64,000 bases of DNA from Alkalithermobacter paradoxus (GTDB lineage: Bacteria > Bacillota > Clostridia > Peptostreptococcales > Peptostreptococcaceae), in contig MZGW01000001.1 in NCBI GenBank assembly GCA_002029295.1, positions 1 to 64,000 on the forward strand. The letters are read 5' to 3'. Made by a program: the position numbers and the translations under genes. The notes under the pieces are model-generated. The model saw nothing but the letters and a program-made list of their open reading frames with translations, did not search any database and was not told the origin of the DNA. Below, piece by piece: positions 32,365-42,095 of this stretch; positions within the stretch are counted from its first letter, which is position 1, and each line of letters begins with the position of its first letter.

Positions 32365-32433
32365 TATTTATTAGTAAATTCTGTATAAATATTTTTCTTA
32401 TGGATACAATAACAACCAAAGGAGGGTTGTTTT

Positions 32434-33015
32434 ATGTTCCAAAGAAGAAGATCTTTTAAGTTACCTATTCTGATTTTTGCATGTGTTGTGCTTGTGGGTG
32501 GATTTTACATAGGAAAATTTCTAGAAAAAAGAGAAGATAAACAGGTTATAAAACCAATAGTTGCAGATGTTGAAAATAATGAAAATACTGAAGAACCGGG
32601 TATCATACTGAAGAAAGGTTCTATAATGACTTTTAAAACATTATTCAAAAAGTGTAATGATATAGTAGAAAAAACTGAAAATATTCCAGATGAACTTGTG
32701 GGATTTGATGAGGATAAGTTAAAAAGACATGTGAAGTTTAATTATCCTGCTTGGAACCTAATAGAAATTGATCCAAATAGTATAGTACTGTTCAGAGAAA
32801 TAGATAGTTACTGTAAGGATCACTATGAAATAGGAGAAGAAGAAGGAAGATTAGTTATATACAAGTATGATGAAGAAGGAATAAAGCAAATGGTAGAAAA
32901 AACAGAATACCCTATAAGTCATTTGCCAGAAGTAGATCAAGAAAAGATAAAAAATGGAATAGTAGTTAATTCACTTGAAGAGGTTAATCAAATGCTTGAA
33001 GACTTTGGAAGTTAA
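32434..33015 (+). CDS. BofC C-terminal-domain protein
   Basis: A 193-aa protein with one N-terminal membrane anchor (about 10-27) and an extracytoplasmic domain. Its C-terminal half has the BofC-type order: HYEIGEEEGRLVIYKYDE, then KTEYPISHLPEVDQEKIKNGI and NSLEEVNQMLEDFGS. In Bacillus, BofC delays the SpoIVB-driven activation of sigma K. Its position before ruvC-ruvA-ruvB mirrors the bofC-ruvAB order of Bacillus, which supports the call. A signal-peptidase site is not obvious, so it is probably membrane-tethered. AAGGAGGG precedes the ATG. Confidence 0.82.
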   Translation: MFQRRRSFKLPILIFACVVLVGGFYIGKFLEKREDKQVIKPIVADVENNENTEEPGIILKKGSIMTFKTLFKKCNDIVEKTENIPDELVGFDEDKLKRHVKFNYPAWNLIEIDPNSIVLFREIDSYCKDHYEIGEEEGRLVIYKYDEEGIKQMVEKTEYPISHLPEVDQEKIKNGIVVNSLEEVNQMLEDFGS

Positions 33016-33037
33016 GGACTAGAAATAGTCCTTTTTT
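33014..33037 (+). terminator. Intrinsic terminator after the BofC-like gene
   Basis: AAGGACTA, loop GAAA, TAGTCCTTTTTT. The stop codon sits in the left arm. Confidence 0.85.
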
Positions 33038-33068
33038 GTTGTATTTAAGATGATATTTATATTTTATA

Positions 33069-33077
33069 TGGTATAAT
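33069..33077 (+). promoter_or_regulatory. Extended -10 promoter of ruvCAB
   Basis: TGGTATAAT at 33069-33077, 32 bases before the ruvC start; same form as the promoters of the PBP gene and nadE. Confidence 0.6.
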
Positions 33078-33108
33078 GATATAGAATATTTGTTTGGGAG
33101 TTGAAGTT

Positions 33109-33600
33109 ATGATCGTTCTTGGAATAGACCCAGGTATTGCTACATTAGGTTATGGAATTATTGAATATAATCAAAATAAATTTAAAGTATTAGATTATGG
33201 TGCTATAATAACTAAAGCTAATACAAGCGTTGCAGATAGATTAGAAAGAATATATAAAGGTTTAGATATACTCATAAAAAAATACAATGTAGATGTTGTT
33301 GCTATAGAGGAATTATTTTTTAATAAGAATGTAAAAACAGCTATAACAGTAGCACAGGCAAGAGGAGTTTGTATACTTGCTTCATCACACAATAATACAA
33401 AAATATATGAATATACTCCACTTCAAGTTAAGCAGGGAGTAGTGGGATATGGAAGAGCTGATAAACATCAGGTTCAAAATATGATAAAATCTATATTGAA
33501 TTTAAAGGAAATACCTAAGCCAGATGATGTAGCTGATGCTTTAGCTGTAGCTGTATCTCATTGTCATAGCTCGAAATTTGATGATTTATTTAGAGTTTAG
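33109..33600 (+). CDS. ruvC: Holliday junction resolvase RuvC
   Basis: Endonuclease (163 aa) that cuts Holliday junctions in the RuvABC complex. The acidic catalytic residues are visible: Asp in IVLGIDPGIATLGYG (about 6), Glu in VAIEELFFNKN (about 67), and the C-terminal Asp pair in KPDDVADALAVAVSH (about 138-141). ATG 33109 is chosen because GGGAG lies about eight bases before it; the in-frame TTG 33094 overlaps that site. ruvA follows after nine bases. Confidence 0.96.
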   Translation: MIVLGIDPGIATLGYGIIEYNQNKFKVLDYGAIITKANTSVADRLERIYKGLDILIKKYNVDVVAIEELFFNKNVKTAITVAQARGVCILASSHNNTKIYEYTPLQVKQGVVGYGRADKHQVQNMIKSILNLKEIPKPDDVADALAVAVSHCHSSKFDDLFRV

Positions 33601-33609
33601 GAGGATATT

Positions 33610-34194
33610 ATGTATCAATATATAAAAGGAATAGTAGAAGAAATAGGTATAGATTATATAGTAATAGAATGCTTTGGCATAGGATATAGGATAAATACAT
33701 CTAGCAGCACTATATACAACAGTAAAAAAGGACAAGAGGTTAAGATATATACAAAACTTATAGTAAGAGAAGACGATATGAGCCTTTGTGGATTTACAAC
33801 CAAAGAAGAATTATCTATGTTTGAACTTTTAAATTCTGTTTCTAAAATCGGGCCAAAGGTAGCATTAGGAATACTATCATTTGCAGAGCCAAAAAAGTTA
33901 GGAGGTTTTATACTATCTGGTGATATAAATGCTATTTCTAAAGCACCTGGTGTAGGTAAAAAGACTGCTGAGAGAATTGTACTTGAGCTAAAAGATAAGA
34001 TAGATAAGTCTAATGTTGAGTACCAAAATACTTTATTTTCAAATCAAGTTGTTGAAATAGATGAGGCTGTGGCAGCATTAGTTGCCCTTGGTTATTCACC
34101 TCAAGAAGCAAACCAAGCTGCCGATAAAGTAAAAAAAGATAGTAATAGCACAGAAGAATTGATAAAAAAATCATTAAGATATCTTATGAAGTAG
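33610..34194 (+). CDS. ruvA: Holliday junction DNA-binding subunit RuvA
   Basis: Tetrameric junction-binding protein (194 aa). The OB-fold N-terminal domain includes KLIVREDDMSLCGFTTKEEL. The HhH domain contains ISKAPGVGKKTAERIVLELKDK. The C-terminal domain III (about 150-194), which contacts RuvB, includes EAVAALVALGYSPQEANQA. Length and order are normal for the family. AGGAGG precedes the ATG, and ruvB follows after 14 bases. Confidence 0.96.
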   Translation: MYQYIKGIVEEIGIDYIVIECFGIGYRINTSSSTIYNSKKGQEVKIYTKLIVREDDMSLCGFTTKEELSMFELLNSVSKIGPKVALGILSFAEPKKLGGFILSGDINAISKAPGVGKKTAERIVLELKDKIDKSNVEYQNTLFSNQVVEIDEAVAALVALGYSPQEANQAADKVKKDSNSTEELIKKSLRYLMK

Positions 34195-34208
34195 AAAGGA
34201 GGCTATAA

Positions 34209-35216
34209 ATGTTTAACGAAGAAGAGCGTATAATAACGTCTTCTATGAAAAGAGAAGATGTAGATATAGAAACTAGTTTGAGGCCAAAGTCATTGAATGA
34301 ATATTTAGGACAAGAGAAAGTAAAAGAAAAATTAAACATATTTATAGAAGCTGCTAAGTCTAGAAATGAACAGCTTGATCATGTACTTTTGTATGGACCT
34401 CCAGGACTTGGAAAGACGACTTTATCTACAATAATAGCAAGTGAAATGGGAGTAAATATAAGAATAACATCAGGGCCTGCTATTGAAAGGGCAGGAGATT
34501 TAGCTGCAATACTAACAAATCTAAACGAAAATGATGTTTTGTTTATAGATGAAATACACAGAATTAATAGAAGTGTAGAAGAAGTTTTGTATCCAGCACT
34601 TGAAGATTTTTGTCTTGATATTATAATAGGTAAAGGGCCATCTGCAAGATCTATAAGGCTAGATCTACCTAAATTTACATTGATAGGTGCAACTACAAGA
34701 GCTGGAATGCTTACATCTCCTTTGAGAGATAGATTTGGAGTTATATGTAAGCTTGACCTTTATAATAATGATGAACTTTCTAAGATAGTAATGAGATCTG
34801 CCGATATATTAGGAGTTGGTATAGATAAAAAAGGAGCACTTGAGATAGCTAGAAGGTCTAGAGGAACTCCAAGGATTGCAAATAGACTCTTAAAAAGGGT
34901 AAGGGATTATGCTCAAGTAAAAGGAGATGGAGTTATAACACTTGATATAGCAGATGATGCACTAAAACTCCTTGAAATAGATAATTTAGGATTAGATTAT
35001 GTAGATAAAAAATTAATACTTACGATAATAGAAAAGTTTCAAGGGGGACCCGTAGGACTAGACACACTATCAGCTGCAACAGGAGAAGATAGAAACACAA
35101 TAGAAGATGTTTATGAGCCGTATTTGATACAATTAGGATTTATAAATAGGGGCCCTAGGGGAAGGATAGCAACAAAACTTGCGTATGATCATTTTAATAT
35201 AAGTTATGATAAATAA
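34209..35216 (+). CDS. ruvB: Holliday junction branch-migration ATPase RuvB
   Basis: Hexameric AAA+ motor (335 aa). Walker A is [14 protein letters not shown] (about 61-74) and Walker B is [16 protein letters not shown]. Sensor 1 is [20 protein letters not shown] with the arginine finger. The C-terminal winged helix has [28 protein letters not shown]-type sequence ending [12 protein letters not shown]. Pumps DNA through the RuvA-bound junction. AAAGGAGG precedes the ATG. Confidence 0.97.
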   Translation: MFNEEERIITSSMKREDVDIETSLRPKSLNEYLGQEKVKEKLNIFIEAAKSRNEQLDHVLLYGPPGLGKTTLSTIIASEMGVNIRITSGPAIERAGDLAAILTNLNENDVLFIDEIHRINRSVEEVLYPALEDFCLDIIIGKGPSARSIRLDLPKFTLIGATTRAGMLTSPLRDRFGVICKLDLYNNDELSKIVMRSADILGVGIDKKGALEIARRSRGTPRIANRLLKRVRDYAQVKGDGVITLDIADDALKLLEIDNLGLDYVDKKLILTIIEKFQGGPVGLDTLSAATGEDRNTIEDVYEPYLIQLGFINRGPRGRIATKLAYDHFNISYDK

Positions 35217-35252
35217 ACTATAAAAACTTTGATTTAAATAGGGGGAGATATA

Positions 35253-36917
35253 ATGATTAAAAGTAGATTAAGATTTGTTAGTGGTATAATTATGTTTTTG
35301 CTTACATTTTCTATTAATTCTTCGTCTTTTGCAAATATATCTATACCAGAATTTATAAGAATAGGGTTACATTATGATAGTACAGCTACGTCTTTGGTTA
35401 ATTTAAGTTCAAATCATGGATTTAGAATAAGTAGGTTGAATGGTACTACATTAACCACTTTACTAGATATTTCAGGCGAAACGAACTTGAGAGTTAAGAA
35501 AAATGCGTATTATATAAATAATAATGGAAATTATGTAGAATATAATCCAAGCAATCCTCCTGCTAATAATTCTAATTTAGAAGGGCCTCATCATGTGAAA
35601 ATAGGAAACAACTTCAATAATATAACAGATGCTATAAACTTAAGAAACGCTTTGAACTCATCTGGCCTTAATTCGTATGTATTTTTTGATGGACAGTTTA
35701 AAGTATACCTAGGAAACTTTATATCTTCTCAAGATGCACAAAGAAGGATAGATGAACTTAGAATAACTCATCCATCACATAACTATGAACTTGTAAATCC
35801 AAGTGCGACATCTGTAGAAATAGTAAATAATAATGGGCAGAGAGTTTTTGCATATGATTCAAGTATAGACATATGCATATCTAATTTATCTGGAAACCCA
35901 ATTATAGTAAATGATAGAAGTTTTAGGGGAAGTATAATATTCAAAAGATTTACTGGAAGTGATATGACTGTTATAAATAGAGTAAGATTAGAGGAATATT
36001 TATATGGAGTTGTTCCAAGGGAAATGCCTGCATCTTGGAATGTTGAGGCACTAAAAGCTCAAGCCATAGCTGCTAGAAATTATGCAATAAGAAATATAAA
36101 TAAGCATTCAACTCGTGGATTTGATCTTTGCACAACACAACATTGTCAAGTGTATGGGGGACATAGCTCAGAGAACTCAAATAGTAATAGAGCAGTAGAT
36201 GAAACAAGAGGACAAGTTATTGTGTACAATGGAAGCTTAGTAGAAGCATATTACCACTCGCATAGTGGTGGAAGAACTGAAAATTCAGAAAATGTTTGGT
36301 CAGCTGCGTTACCTTATCTAAGAGGAGTTAATGACCCTTATTCTTTAAGATCAGCTTCAGCTAACAATAGTTGGGATGTTATAAGAACTAAGAGTGATAT
36401 TGAGTCAAGACTTGCTACTCATGGAAGAAGTGTTGGAAGCCTTCAAGATATACAAATAACTCAGCTATCTTCTCTAGGGAGACCTATGACAGTAACGTTC
36501 ATAGGAAGTAGTGGACAAAGCACTGCATCTAAAGACTTCATAAGAACAGTTTTAGGTCTTAATAGTACTATGTTCACACTTAACAAAGAAACAACACAAA
36601 GCATGGATAATGTTCAAGTTTGGGCAGGAAACTTGGGAACAACGAGAAGAATTAACATTAAAGGAGCAAGTGTAATATCAGGAGATAATAAAGTAAGAAC
36701 GATAAATACTAACTCACAAATACATGTAAGGGGCGCTTCAAGATCAGATACAATACAACCTGATACCATAGTTACTGGATATAGATTTAGTGGTAGTGGA
36801 TGGGGACATGGAATTGGAATGAGTCAATGGGGTGCTAAGGTAATGGCTGATGAAGGATTTAATTATGAACAGATATTAAGACATTATTATACAGGGGTAC
36901 AAATAATAAAACCATAG
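35253..36917 (+). CDS. SpoIID/LytB-domain protein with a SPOR domain
   Basis: A secreted or anchored cell-wall protein of 554 aa. It has an N-terminal signal-like hydrophobic segment (about 5-28). A SPOR-like repeat (about 115-190, with NITDAINLRNALNSSGLNSY and YLGNFISSQDAQRRIDEL) should bind denuded glycan. A SpoIID domain follows (about 225-480), with YLYGVVPREMPASWNVEALKAQA, ARNYAIRNI, AYYHSHSGGRTENSENVW and the C-terminal SGWGHGIGMSQWGAKVMA. SpoIID is a lytic transglycosylase acting on stem-peptide-free glycan. It is not SpoIID itself, which lacks a SPOR domain. It lies in the ruvB-queA operon context typical of Clostridia. Confidence 0.9.
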   Translation: MIKSRLRFVSGIIMFLLTFSINSSSFANISIPEFIRIGLHYDSTATSLVNLSSNHGFRISRLNGTTLTTLLDISGETNLRVKKNAYYINNNGNYVEYNPSNPPANNSNLEGPHHVKIGNNFNNITDAINLRNALNSSGLNSYVFFDGQFKVYLGNFISSQDAQRRIDELRITHPSHNYELVNPSATSVEIVNNNGQRVFAYDSSIDICISNLSGNPIIVNDRSFRGSIIFKRFTGSDMTVINRVRLEEYLYGVVPREMPASWNVEALKAQAIAARNYAIRNINKHSTRGFDLCTTQHCQVYGGHSSENSNSNRAVDETRGQVIVYNGSLVEAYYHSHSGGRTENSENVWSAALPYLRGVNDPYSLRSASANNSWDVIRTKSDIESRLATHGRSVGSLQDIQITQLSSLGRPMTVTFIGSSGQSTASKDFIRTVLGLNSTMFTLNKETTQSMDNVQVWAGNLGTTRRINIKGASVISGDNKVRTINTNSQIHVRGASRSDTIQPDTIVTGYRFSGSGWGHGIGMSQWGAKVMADEGFNYEQILRHYYTGVQIIKP

Positions 36918-36932
36918 AAAGGAAGTTTGAAC

Positions 36933-37958
36933 TTGAAGACAAGCGATTTTTACTTTGATTTACCACAGGAATTAATAGCGCAAAAACCTTTAGAAGAAAG
37001 AGATAAGTCTAGGCTTATGGTTCTAGATAAAGAAAGCGGAGAGATTGAACATAAAGTATTTAGAGATATTATAGATTATTTATCAGAGGGAGATTGTCTT
37101 GTGTTAAATAATACAAGAGTACTTCCTGCTAGATTAATAGGTGAAAAGCTAGACACCAAGGCGAAAATGGAGTTTTTACTTTTAAAAAGAATTGACCTTG
37201 ATACTTGGGAAACTTTAGTTAAACCAGGAAAAAGAGCTAAAATAGGGAGTGAGTTTTCCTTTGGTGATGGAAGATTAAAAGCAAAGGTTGTTGACATTGG
37301 AGAAGAAGGTGCACGAATAGTTAAATTCGAATATGATGGAATATTTGAAGAAATATTAGATGAACTTGGAAATATGCCTTTACCACCTTATATAACAGAA
37401 ACTTTAGAAGATAAAGAAAGGTATCAAACAGTATACTCAAAACATCAAGGGTCAGCTGCAGCTCCAACTGCAGGGCTTCATTTTACGAACGAGATACTAG
37501 AAAAAATAAAAGCAAAGGGAGTTGAAATAGCATTTATTACTCTTCATGTAGGCTTAGGGACATTCAGACCTGTAAAAGTGGAAAATGTTTTAGAACATAA
37601 AATGCATTCAGAGTTTTATATGATTGAGAAAGAGGAAGCTGAAAAGATAAATAAAGCTAAAGCTAATGGCAAGAAGGTCATAGCTGTTGGAACCACATCT
37701 TGCAGAACTTTAGAATCAGCATCTGATGAAAATGGAGTATTACATCCAAAAAGTGGGTGGACGGATATATTTATATACCCTGGACATGAATTTAAGATAG
37801 TAGATTCTTTAATTACTAATTTCCATTTGCCAGAATCGACTCTTATAATGTTAGTAGCGGCGTTGTGTGGAAAAGAAAATATACTAAATGCATATAATAT
37901 AGCTGTTACTGAAAGATATAGATTTTTTAGTTTTGGAGATGCTATGTTTATAAAGTAA
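36933..37958 (+). CDS. queA: S-adenosylmethionine:tRNA ribosyltransferase-isomerase QueA
   Basis: Transfers the ribose of SAM to preQ1 in tRNA, the step that makes epoxyqueuosine (341 aa). Typical stretches are [14 protein letters not shown] at the start, [31 protein letters not shown] and [14 protein letters not shown]. The end reads [19 protein letters not shown] and [15 protein letters not shown] 36933 is preferred over TTG 36927, because AAAGGAAG ends at 36925, giving proper spacing only for the former. It forms a queuosine pair with tgt 31 bases on. Confidence 0.96.
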   Translation: MKTSDFYFDLPQELIAQKPLEERDKSRLMVLDKESGEIEHKVFRDIIDYLSEGDCLVLNNTRVLPARLIGEKLDTKAKMEFLLLKRIDLDTWETLVKPGKRAKIGSEFSFGDGRLKAKVVDIGEEGARIVKFEYDGIFEEILDELGNMPLPPYITETLEDKERYQTVYSKHQGSAAAPTAGLHFTNEILEKIKAKGVEIAFITLHVGLGTFRPVKVENVLEHKMHSEFYMIEKEEAEKINKAKANGKKVIAVGTTSCRTLESASDENGVLHPKSGWTDIFIYPGHEFKIVDSLITNFHLPESTLIMLVAALCGKENILNAYNIAVTERYRFFSFGDAMFIK

Positions 37959-37974
37959 ATATAAAAAAGAATAG

Positions 37975-39111
<1,137 letters not shown>

Positions 39112-39179
39112 TATATAATAAGGAATTTTTATAGAGAAATTTAAGTATACATTAAGTAAAAGGGAAAGGGGGATAAGCC

Positions 39180-39443
39180 ATGCCACAATATAATGGACTT
39201 ATTATGTCAGTGGTTTTTGTAGCTGTTTTTTATTTCTTGCTTATAAGGCCTCAACAAAAAAGAGAAAAAGAGCTTAAAGAAATGAGAAGCAGTCTAAAAG
39301 TAGGAGATGAAATTGTAACTATAGGCGGGTTACTAGGCAAAATATCAAAGATTGATGAAGAATATGTTACAATAGAAGTTGGAAACGATAAAACTAAAAT
39401 ATGTGTAGAAAAATGGGGTATAGCTAGAATAAAAAATAAGTAA
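39180..39443 (+). CDS. yajC: Preprotein translocase subunit YajC
   Basis: Single-pass membrane protein (87 aa) that associates with SecDF-SecYEG. One N-terminal helix (about 7-22) is followed by the cytoplasmic motif LIRPQQKREKELKEMRSSLK and GDEIVTIGGLLGKISKIDEE. Same order as queA-tgt-yajC in many Firmicutes. GGGGGAT precedes the ATG. The secD-secF pair appears 2.6 kb downstream. Confidence 0.95.
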   Translation: MPQYNGLIMSVVFVAVFYFLLIRPQQKREKELKEMRSSLKVGDEIVTIGGLLGKISKIDEEYVTIEVGNDKTKICVEKWGIARIKNK

Positions 39444-39473
39444 TTTTAATATCTTCCCAGGAATACAATTTAG

Positions 39474-39504
39474 AAAAGCCTACTTTAAAAATAGGCTTTT
39501 TTAA
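39474..39504 (+). terminator. Intrinsic terminator after yajC
   Basis: AAAAGCCTA and TAGGCTTTT flank a nine-base loop, followed by TTAATT. Confidence 0.82.
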
Positions 39505-39527
39505 TTGTAAAGATAGGGGGGCATTAA

Positions 39528-39890
39528 ATGAACAAAGTTGGTACTTTATTTAAGTCATTAGGATATGCTTATTTAGTCACAATGGGACTTATGCTGATTT
39601 ATAACCTGTTTTTGACTTATACTAATTTACAATCGTCTACCATACCACTAGCTACATCTATAATAACTACAGTAGCATCAGCATTTGCAGGAATTTATAT
39701 GTCATATAAAAACTCATCTAAGGGACTATTATATGGGCTTTTAGCTGGAATGTTTTATGTTATATCTATAATAATGCTATATTATCTTATAGATGATAAT
39801 TTTAGTATTCAATCTATAAATGTGTACAAAACAATACTAAATATTATATCTGGTGGAATAGGTGGAATAATAGGAGTAAATATTAAATAG
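39528..39890 (+). CDS. TIGR04086-type membrane protein
   Basis: A 120-aa membrane protein with four hydrophobic helices and almost no soluble part. The pattern, with MSYKNSSKGLLYGLLAGMFYVI in the middle, fits the TIGR04086 family, commonly encoded between yajC and the SCIFF locus in Clostridia. Function unknown. GGGGGG precedes the ATG. The SCIFF peptide gene follows after about 60 bases. Confidence 0.75.
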   Translation: MNKVGTLFKSLGYAYLVTMGLMLIYNLFLTYTNLQSSTIPLATSIITTVASAFAGIYMSYKNSSKGLLYGLLAGMFYVISIIMLYYLIDDNFSIQSINVYKTILNIISGGIGGIIGVNIK

Positions 39891-39952
39891 ACATAAATTT
39901 AATCACTGTGTTATAATCAATAAGAAGTATTGGTAATCAGGAGGTAATTTGT

Positions 39953-40093
39953 ATGAAAAAACACATAAAAACTTTGACAAGTTCTAATTTAAAAGAGAGC
40001 GCATCAAAAGGTGGATGTGGAGAGTGTCAAACTTCTTGTCAATCTGCTTGCAAGACTTCTTGTACAGTAGCTAATCAAGAATGCGAAAGATAG
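39953..40093 (+). CDS. scfA: SCIFF ribosomal peptide (six cysteines in forty-five)
   Basis: A 46-residue precursor peptide. Its six Cys at about 22, 25, 29, 33, 37 and 44 match the SCIFF family that is nearly universal in Clostridia. The leader (MKKHIKTLTSSNLKESA) precedes the Cys-rich core. Radical SAM maturase ScfB, encoded just downstream, installs thioether bonds between Cys and other residues. The biological role of the mature product is unknown. AGGAGG lies 9 bases before the ATG. A strong terminator separates it from scfB, so scfB is made at a lower level or from its own promoter. Confidence 0.95.
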   Translation: MKKHIKTLTSSNLKESASKGGCGECQTSCQSACKTSCTVANQECER

Positions 40094-40106
40094 TAATACA
40101 TAACTA

Positions 40107-40137
40107 ACAGCATAGCCTTTAGGCTATGCTGTTTTTC
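40107..40137 (+). terminator. Intrinsic terminator between scfA and scfB
   Basis: ACAGCATAGCC, loop TTTA, GGCTATGCTGTTTTT. Confidence 0.87.
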
Positions 40138-40207
40138 TACGTTTGACTATTATTTTTAAATCTGATAATATAAAATAGATTTATTATATAAAGCAGGAGG
40201 CTTAAAC

Positions 40208-41587
40208 ATGGCTATGATACATAAATTTAGACTGCATGACATCAACATAGTATTAGACGTAAATAGTGGAGCAGTTCATGTAGTAGATGATGAAGTATTT
40301 CATATACTAGATTACTACAAAGAAAAAAACGAAAATGAAATAATCGATGCATTAAAAAATACATACGAAGAAAAAAAACTCAAAGAAGCTTATGAAGAAG
40401 TAAAAAGTTTAGAAAAAGAAGGAGTACTGTATTCAGAAGATGACTATGAGTATGATCCTAACTTTGTAAATAGAGAGCCTGTTATTAAGGCTTTATGTCT
40501 TCATGTAGCACATGATTGCAACTTAAAATGTAAGTATTGCTTTGCATCACAAGGAGATTTTAATGGTACAAAGAGCTTAATGAGTTATGATATGGGAAAA
40601 AAAGCTCTAGATTTTCTTGTAGAAAACTCTGGAAAAAGAAGAAACCTAGAGGTAGACTTCTTTGGTGGCGAGCCACTTATGAACTGGGATGTTGTTAAAG
40701 ATCTTGTATCTTATGGACAAAAACTAGGAAAGGAAAAGGGTAAAAATTTTAGATTTACGCTCACAACAAATGGGGTTTTATTAGATGACGAGAAAATAGA
40801 ATACATAAATAAACATATGCATAATGTTGTTTTGAGTTTAGATGGAAGAAAAGAAATAAACGACACAATGAGACCTACATTAAATGATAAGGGAAGTTAC
40901 GATCTGATAGTTCCTAAATTCCAAAAACTTATAAATGGAAGAAAAGATAAGTATTATTACGTGAGAGGTACTTTTACTAGAGATAATATAGACTTTTCTA
41001 ACGATGTACTTCATTTTGCGGATTTAGGGTTTGAGCTTAATTCTGTCGAGCCAGTTGTAGATACTGAGGACAATCCATATGCATTAAGAAGAGAAGATCT
41101 TCCAAGAGTATTTGAAGAATATGAAAAGTTAGCACTAGAATATGCAAACAGAAAGATAAATGGAGACAAATTTACTTTCTTTCACTTTATTATAGATTTA
41201 AATCAAGGGCCTTGTGTTATTAAAAGATTAGTTGGATGCGGTGCAGGTGCAGAATATCTTGCTATAACACCAGAAGGTGATATATATCCATGTCATCAAT
41301 TTGTTGGAAATGAAGAATTTAAATTAGGAAATTTATTAGATGAAAATTCAAAAATGAACCACAGCAAGATAGAGAAATTTAAAGATTTGCATGTATATAG
41401 TAAAGATGAATGTAGAAACTGCTGGGCTAAATTCTACTGCTCAGGTGGATGTCATGCAAATGCGTATAACTTTAATAATGATCTTAAAAAGCCTTATGAC
41501 CTAGGATGTGAGATGCAGAAAAAACGCATAGAATGTGCGCTAATGATACAAGCGAAAATTATGTTAGAGGGGGATAAAAATGATTAA
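40208..41587 (+). CDS. scfB: SCIFF maturase, radical SAM/SPASM protein
   Basis: Modifies the SCIFF peptide by radical chemistry to form sulfur-to-alpha-carbon thioether (sactionine-type) or related bonds (459 aa). The N-terminal RRE-like region (about 1-90) would bind the leader. The radical SAM cluster motif is CNLKCKYCFASQG with Cys 104, 108 and 111. VDFFGGEPLMNWD follows. The C-terminal SPASM domain has CVIKRLVGCGAGAEYLAI, then PEGDIYPCHQFVGN and CRNCWAKFYCSGGCHANAYN for auxiliary Fe-S clusters. AGGAGGC precedes the ATG. Its last eight bases overlap the next gene. Confidence 0.96.
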   Translation: MAMIHKFRLHDINIVLDVNSGAVHVVDDEVFHILDYYKEKNENEIIDALKNTYEEKKLKEAYEEVKSLEKEGVLYSEDDYEYDPNFVNREPVIKALCLHVAHDCNLKCKYCFASQGDFNGTKSLMSYDMGKKALDFLVENSGKRRNLEVDFFGGEPLMNWDVVKDLVSYGQKLGKEKGKNFRFTLTTNGVLLDDEKIEYINKHMHNVVLSLDGRKEINDTMRPTLNDKGSYDLIVPKFQKLINGRKDKYYYVRGTFTRDNIDFSNDVLHFADLGFELNSVEPVVDTEDNPYALRREDLPRVFEEYEKLALEYANRKINGDKFTFFHFIIDLNQGPCVIKRLVGCGAGAEYLAITPEGDIYPCHQFVGNEEFKLGNLLDENSKMNHSKIEKFKDLHVYSKDECRNCWAKFYCSGGCHANAYNFNNDLKKPYDLGCEMQKKRIECALMIQAKIMLEGDKND

Positions 41588-42080
41588 AGAATATCAAGGG
41601 TTTAAACCAAATATTCCATCTAGTTGTTTTGTTGCTCAAAGTGCAGATGTAATAGGAAATGTTAGTATGGGAGAAAATACTAATATATGGTACAGCTGTG
41701 TACTTAGAGGCGATGCAAATGAAATAATAATAGGACAGAATACTAATGTTCAAGATGGAACAGTAATTCACGTTAGTACAGATAACAATACTGAAATAGG
41801 AGATTATGTTACAATAGGGCATAATGCTATAATACACGCATGTAAAATAGGAAATTATAGCTTAATAGGAATGGGAGCTATAGTTTTAGATGGTGCTAAA
41901 GTTGGAGATTATACTCTTATAGGTGCAGGAAGTCTTGTACCCCCAGGAAAAGTTATTCCATCTGGAGTGTTAGCGTATGGAAATCCTGCAAAAGTAGTGA
42001 GAGAGCTAACGGATGAAGAAAAAAAATCTCTAGAAAAATCAGCAGTTGACTATGTTGAATACGCTGAAAAACATAAATAA
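41580..42080 (+). CDS. Gamma-carbonic anhydrase family protein
   Basis: Trimeric left-handed beta-helix protein (166 aa) with hexapeptide repeats. It has the three His that can bind metal: GTVIHVSTDNN, TIGHNAIIHACKIG (two). The order GNVSMGENTNIWYSCVLRGDA, INIGxxTNVQD-like IGQNTNVQDG, then VPPGKVIPSGVLAYGNPAKVVREL is typical of the YrdA/CaiE/gamma-CA family. Enzymatic activity is not certain for this group. It starts within the end of scfB (8-base overlap) and is translationally coupled to it, a conserved clostridial arrangement whose meaning is unclear. Confidence 0.9.
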   Translation: MIKEYQGFKPNIPSSCFVAQSADVIGNVSMGENTNIWYSCVLRGDANEIIIGQNTNVQDGTVIHVSTDNNTEIGDYVTIGHNAIIHACKIGNYSLIGMGAIVLDGAKVGDYTLIGAGSLVPPGKVIPSGVLAYGNPAKVVRELTDEEKKSLEKSAVDYVEYAEKHK

Positions 42081-42095
42081 ATGGGGGGGAAACTC

